Positions 61,416 through 64,000 of a DNA stretch of 64,000 nucleotides are shown in pieces. Origin of the DNA: Actinoplanes nipponensis (GTDB lineage Bacteria; Actinomycetota; Actinomycetes; Mycobacteriales; Micromonosporaceae). The stretch spans positions 124,001 to 188,000 of the forward strand of contig NZ_BOMQ01000008.1 in NCBI RefSeq assembly GCF_016862275.1, given 5' to 3'. How positions within the stretch are numbered: the first letter of the stretch is position 1; the number at the start of each line of letters is the position of its first letter. The notes beneath the pieces are model-generated. The model did not search any database. It saw only the letters and a program-made list of their open reading frames with translations, and was not told where the DNA came from. A program made the translations under genes and the position numbers.

Positions 61416-62795
61416 ATGGCCGCGGTGACCCGGAACGAGCGCCCCACGCTGGTGATCCTGGGCGCCCTCGGCGACCTGACCACCCGCCTCCTGATCCCGG
61501 GACTGGCCGGGCTGGTGCGGGGCCACGACACCCAGGTCGAACTGCTCGGCAGCGGGCGCGAGGAGCTGGACGACGACCAGTGGCGGGAACGGGTCGCACA
61601 GGCGGCAGGACCGGACCCGGGCTCCGCACTCGAGGCGCTCATCCGTGACACCCGCTACGTGCAGGCCGACGCAACTGATCCGGCCGAGCTCGAACGCCTC
61701 CTCGCCGCGTGCTCCGGTCCACCGGTTCTGTACCTCGCCCTTTCCCCGGCGGTCGCCGCGCAGGCGTGCCGGGCGCTCGCCGAGGTCGCCCTGCCCGCCG
61801 ACGCCCGGCTGGTCATGGAGAAGCCGTTCGGCACCGACCTGGCCGAGGCGAAGGAGCTCAACCGGCTGATCACCACCCTGGTGCCGGAGGACCAGGTGTA
61901 CCGGGTGGACCACTACCTCGGCATGTCCACCGTACTCAACATCATCGGGTTACGGTTCGCCAATCGGGTGCTCGAGTCGGTTCTCGACTCCGATCACGTG
62001 GCCGGCGTCGACATCCTGCTCGACGAGAGCCTCGGCCTGGAGGGACGCGCCGGCTACTACGACCAGGCCGGTGCCCTGGTGGACATGTTGCAGAGTCACG
62101 CCCTGCATGTGCTGTCCTTCCTGGCCATGGAGCCGCCGAGCAGCCTCGACGCCCAGGATCTGCGGGACGGGGCCGCCGCCGTCCTGCGGGCCACCCGGGT
62201 GTGGCAGAACGACCCGGTGGGCAGCAGCCGCCGCGCCCGCTACACCGCGGGTACGGTAGGCGACCGCTCGCTGCCGTCCTACGTCGATGAGGACGGCGTC
62301 GATCCGGACCGGGGTACCGAGACCTTCGCCGAGGTGACGGTGGAGGTGAACACCTGGCGGTGGGCCGGGGTGCCCTTCCGGCTACGCGCGGGCAAGGCCC
62401 TGCGACGGCTGGACAAACACGTGGTGATCACCTTCCGCGAGCCCAAATGGGTCCCGGAAGGACTATTGGGCTGCACACACACGGATCGCGTACATATCGG
62501 TCTCGACCCCGAGGTGCTCCGGCTGGACTTCAACGTCAACGGCCCCGCCGACCCCCGTACCGTCGAACGCGTCCAGATGACCGTGCAGCTCGCGCCCGGC
62601 GATCTGCCGCCCTACGGCCAGGTACTGGCCGGGGTACTGACCGGAAACCCCACTCTGTCGGTCCGCGGCGACGCGGCCGAGCAGACCTGGCGGATCGTGG
62701 AGCCGGTCCTGCGGGCATGGCGCGACGGACACGTGCCCCTGCAGGAGTACGTCGCGGGCAGCGACGGCCCCGCAAGCGACCGCAGTCCGGAGTGA
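61416..62795 (+). CDS. Glucose-6-phosphate dehydrogenase family protein with altered substrate motif
   Basis: 459 residues. The NADP Rossmann motif is VILGALGDLTTRLLIPGL (GASGDL-type), with EKPFGTDLAEA near 135-145 and the motif YRVDHYLGM at 162-170. In active enzymes this reads RIDHYLGKE; here Met170 replaces the lysine and Ser171 the glutamate. The general-base His228 (DMLQSH) is kept. The C-terminal domain has WRWAGVPFRLRAGKALRRL. It may oxidise a different sugar phosphate. It is divergent from the transporter-GH3 operon and followed by a second GH3 gene, so it probably feeds the released sugar into metabolism (inference). Confidence 0.85.
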   Translation: MAAVTRNERPTLVILGALGDLTTRLLIPGLAGLVRGHDTQVELLGSGREELDDDQWRERVAQAAGPDPGSALEALIRDTRYVQADATDPAELERLLAACSGPPVLYLALSPAVAAQACRALAEVALPADARLVMEKPFGTDLAEAKELNRLITTLVPEDQVYRVDHYLGMSTVLNIIGLRFANRVLESVLDSDHVAGVDILLDESLGLEGRAGYYDQAGALVDMLQSHALHVLSFLAMEPPSSLDAQDLRDGAAAVLRATRVWQNDPVGSSRRARYTAGTVGDRSLPSYVDEDGVDPDRGTETFAEVTVEVNTWRWAGVPFRLRAGKALRRLDKHVVITFREPKWVPEGLLGCTHTDRVHIGLDPEVLRLDFNVNGPADPRTVERVQMTVQLAPGDLPPYGQVLAGVLTGNPTLSVRGDAAEQTWRIVEPVLRAWRDGHVPLQEYVAGSDGPASDRSPE

Positions 62796-62815
62796 AAGGA
62801 CGGCGAGATCCTCGC

Positions 62816-62843
62816 GTCGCCGGCGCCGGATCGTGCCGGCGAC
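62816..62843. terminator. Hairpin between the dehydrogenase-like and GH3 genes
   Basis: GTCGCCGGC and GCCGGCGAC form a perfect nine-base stem with a ten-base loop, 21 bases after the stop codon. There is no T-run; it may be a terminator or attenuator, or stabilise the upstream message. Confidence 0.5.
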
Positions 62844-62907
62844 TTGCCGCCGGGCCCGGCGCGGCGCAGGATGAACCTTGACCAACACCGCGCCGGTAGG
62901 AGGTCCC

Positions 62908-64000
62908 GTGTCATCGTCGACGCCCCAGCACGGCTCTGCTCGTGAACGGGCCGAGAAGCTGGTCGGGGCCATGACGCTGGAGCAGAAGATCGCTCAGCTG
63001 CACGGCGCCATGGAGACCATCGACATCTACGCGCTCAGCGCGCAACTTGCGGAGTCCGGGGCGGACATGGACCAGCTCGCCGCCCAGGTTCAGGTCGAGC
63101 GGCACGTCGCGGCGATCGACGAACTCGGCATCCCGCGGTTCCGGATCACCAACGGCCCGGTCGGGGTGGGCATGGGTGACGGAACGCCCAGCCCGCCCGC
63201 CACCTCGCTGCCGATGACGATCGGCGTCGCCGCCGGTTTCGACCCCGAGCTGGCGCACACCTACGGCGACATCATCGGCTCGGAGACGGCTACGCTCGGC
63301 CAGCACGTGCTGGAGGGCCCCGGCGTGTGCCTGCACCGCACCACGATCGCCGGTCGCAACTTCGAGTACTTCTCCGAGGACCCCTACCTGACCGGCGTGA
63401 TGGGGGTCGCGGTGACCAGGGCCATCCAGGCGCATGACGTGATCGCCATGGGCAAGCACTACGTGGTCAACGACCAGGAGTACGAGCGGTTCCGGGCCAG
63501 CGTCGAGGTGGACGAGCACGTGCTGCGTGAGCTCTACCTGCTGCCGTTCGAGATGCTGGTCAAGGATGCCGGTCTCGCCGCGATCATGAGCGCCTACAAC
63601 CGCATCCGCGGGGTCTACGCCACCGAATACCGCCACACCCTCACCGACATCCTGCGCACCGAATGGGGCTTCGAGGGGTACGTTCAGTCCGACTTCTGGT
63701 CCTGCCGTTCGGCTGCGCCATCCCTGAACGCCGGCATGGACCACGAGATGCCGGACGCCAAGTGGCTCAACGAGACGAACGTCAAGGCCGCCCTGCAGGA
63801 CACCAGCCTGGAGATCGAAACGGTGAACCGGGCCCTGGTGCGCCGTTACACGCAGATGTTCCGATTCGGACAGTTCGACCGCCCGTACGCGCCCGGCGAG
63901 ATCGACGCTCGCGGCCACGGGGCGGCCGCACGGACGATCGGTTCACAGATCGCGGTCCTGCTCAAGAATGACGGTGGGGTGCTGCCGCTGGATCCCCACG
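62908..64000 (+). CDS. Glycoside hydrolase family 3 enzyme (partial, C-terminus off the window)
   Basis: 364 residues are visible from a GTG at 62908 with a TAGGAGG site; the frame is open to the window end. The start AEKLVGAMTLEQKIAQLHG and FRITNGPVGVGMGDG are GH3 N-domain blocks. GRNFEYFSEDPYLTG, MGKHYVVNDQEYERF and nucleophile Asp262 in FEGYVQSDFWSC follow, and the C-domain begins at IAVLLKNDGGVLPLDP. The segment HRTTIAGRNFEYFSEDP is typical of the intracellular beta-glucosidase/xylosidase branch. No signal peptide. It differs from the other GH3 protein in length and sequence, so two specificities are likely. Confidence 0.9.
   Translation, partial: MSSSTPQHGSARERAEKLVGAMTLEQKIAQLHGAMETIDIYALSAQLAESGADMDQLAAQVQVERHVAAIDELGIPRFRITNGPVGVGMGDGTPSPPATSLPMTIGVAAGFDPELAHTYGDIIGSETATLGQHVLEGPGVCLHRTTIAGRNFEYFSEDPYLTGVMGVAVTRAIQAHDVIAMGKHYVVNDQEYERFRASVEVDEHVLRELYLLPFEMLVKDAGLAAIMSAYNRIRGVYATEYRHTLTDILRTEWGFEGYVQSDFWSCRSAAPSLNAGMDHEMPDAKWLNETNVKAALQDTSLEIETVNRALVRRYTQMFRFGQFDRPYAPGEIDARGHGAAARTIGSQIAVLLKNDGGVLPLDPH

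Overview
The window is very GC-rich, with third codon positions almost always G or C, many GTG starts, and frequent ATGA/GTGA start-stop overlaps. Together with XRE-DUF5753/DUF397 regulator pairs, SARP/AfsR-type regulation, FxsC-like proteins and RiPP genes, this points to a filamentous actinomycete, most likely Micromonosporaceae (Actinoplanes- or Micromonospora-like). The family is an inference; no rRNA or marker gene is present to prove it.

Layout. (1) 1-1910: edge of a RiPP cluster, with a thiopeptide/pyritide-type precursor followed by the N-terminal part of a split LanB dehydratase; the rest lies left of the window. (2) 2091-9175: housekeeping and accessory genes: a short-chain dehydrogenase, a spore-photoproduct-lyase-family radical SAM protein, two small membrane proteins divergent from a NarL-type two-component system, a lipoprotein, a DUF72 protein and a GNAT acetyltransferase. 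(3) 9285-20060 (minus strand): a tightly coupled exopolysaccharide operon (deacetylase, aminotransferase, GT4 glycosyltransferase, Wzz/BY-kinase-like protein, flippase, O-antigen-ligase-like protein, secreted toroid-like protein, FemAB-like GNAT, FAD monooxygenase), with a second FemAB-like gene divergent at 20270. (4) 21294-27271: chemoreceptor, membrane protein, hydrolase, PAP2 phosphatase, GNAT, and a MarR/VOC divergent pair with two clear operator-like repeats. (5) 27335-31287: an island of three TIR-domain proteins, related to the FxsC/FxsT parts of FxSxx-COOH systems but without the peptide and maturase, and with a truncated STAND protein. (6) 31345-39170: aldehyde dehydrogenase, FAD oxidase, two paralogous XRE-DUF5753 regulators with a DUF397 partner, a NYN/LOTUS protein, a nitroreductase-like protein and a DUF1232 protein. 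(7) 39181-48158: a MoxR-DUF58-transglutaminase-like operon with an FN3 surface protein, a TPR/FN3 membrane protein and a small doubly coupled ORF. (8) 48339-49384: tRNA-Leu(GAG) with a decayed serine recombinase ending inside it. (9) 49855-56451: SARP regulator, two small secreted proteins, a secreted CE1-type esterase with a ricin-type lectin domain, a stray lectin fragment and a broken phospholipase-D gene. (10) 56452-64000: a glycoside-use locus: an operon of MFS/GPH transporter fused to a cytidylate-kinase-like domain, GH3 enzyme and FMN reductase, divergent from a glucose-6-phosphate-dehydrogenase-like gene and a second GH3 gene that runs off the right edge.

The most unusual features are the transporter-kinase fusion in the GH3 locus, the TIR/FxsC/truncated FxsT island, and the pyritide-like precursor at the left edge.
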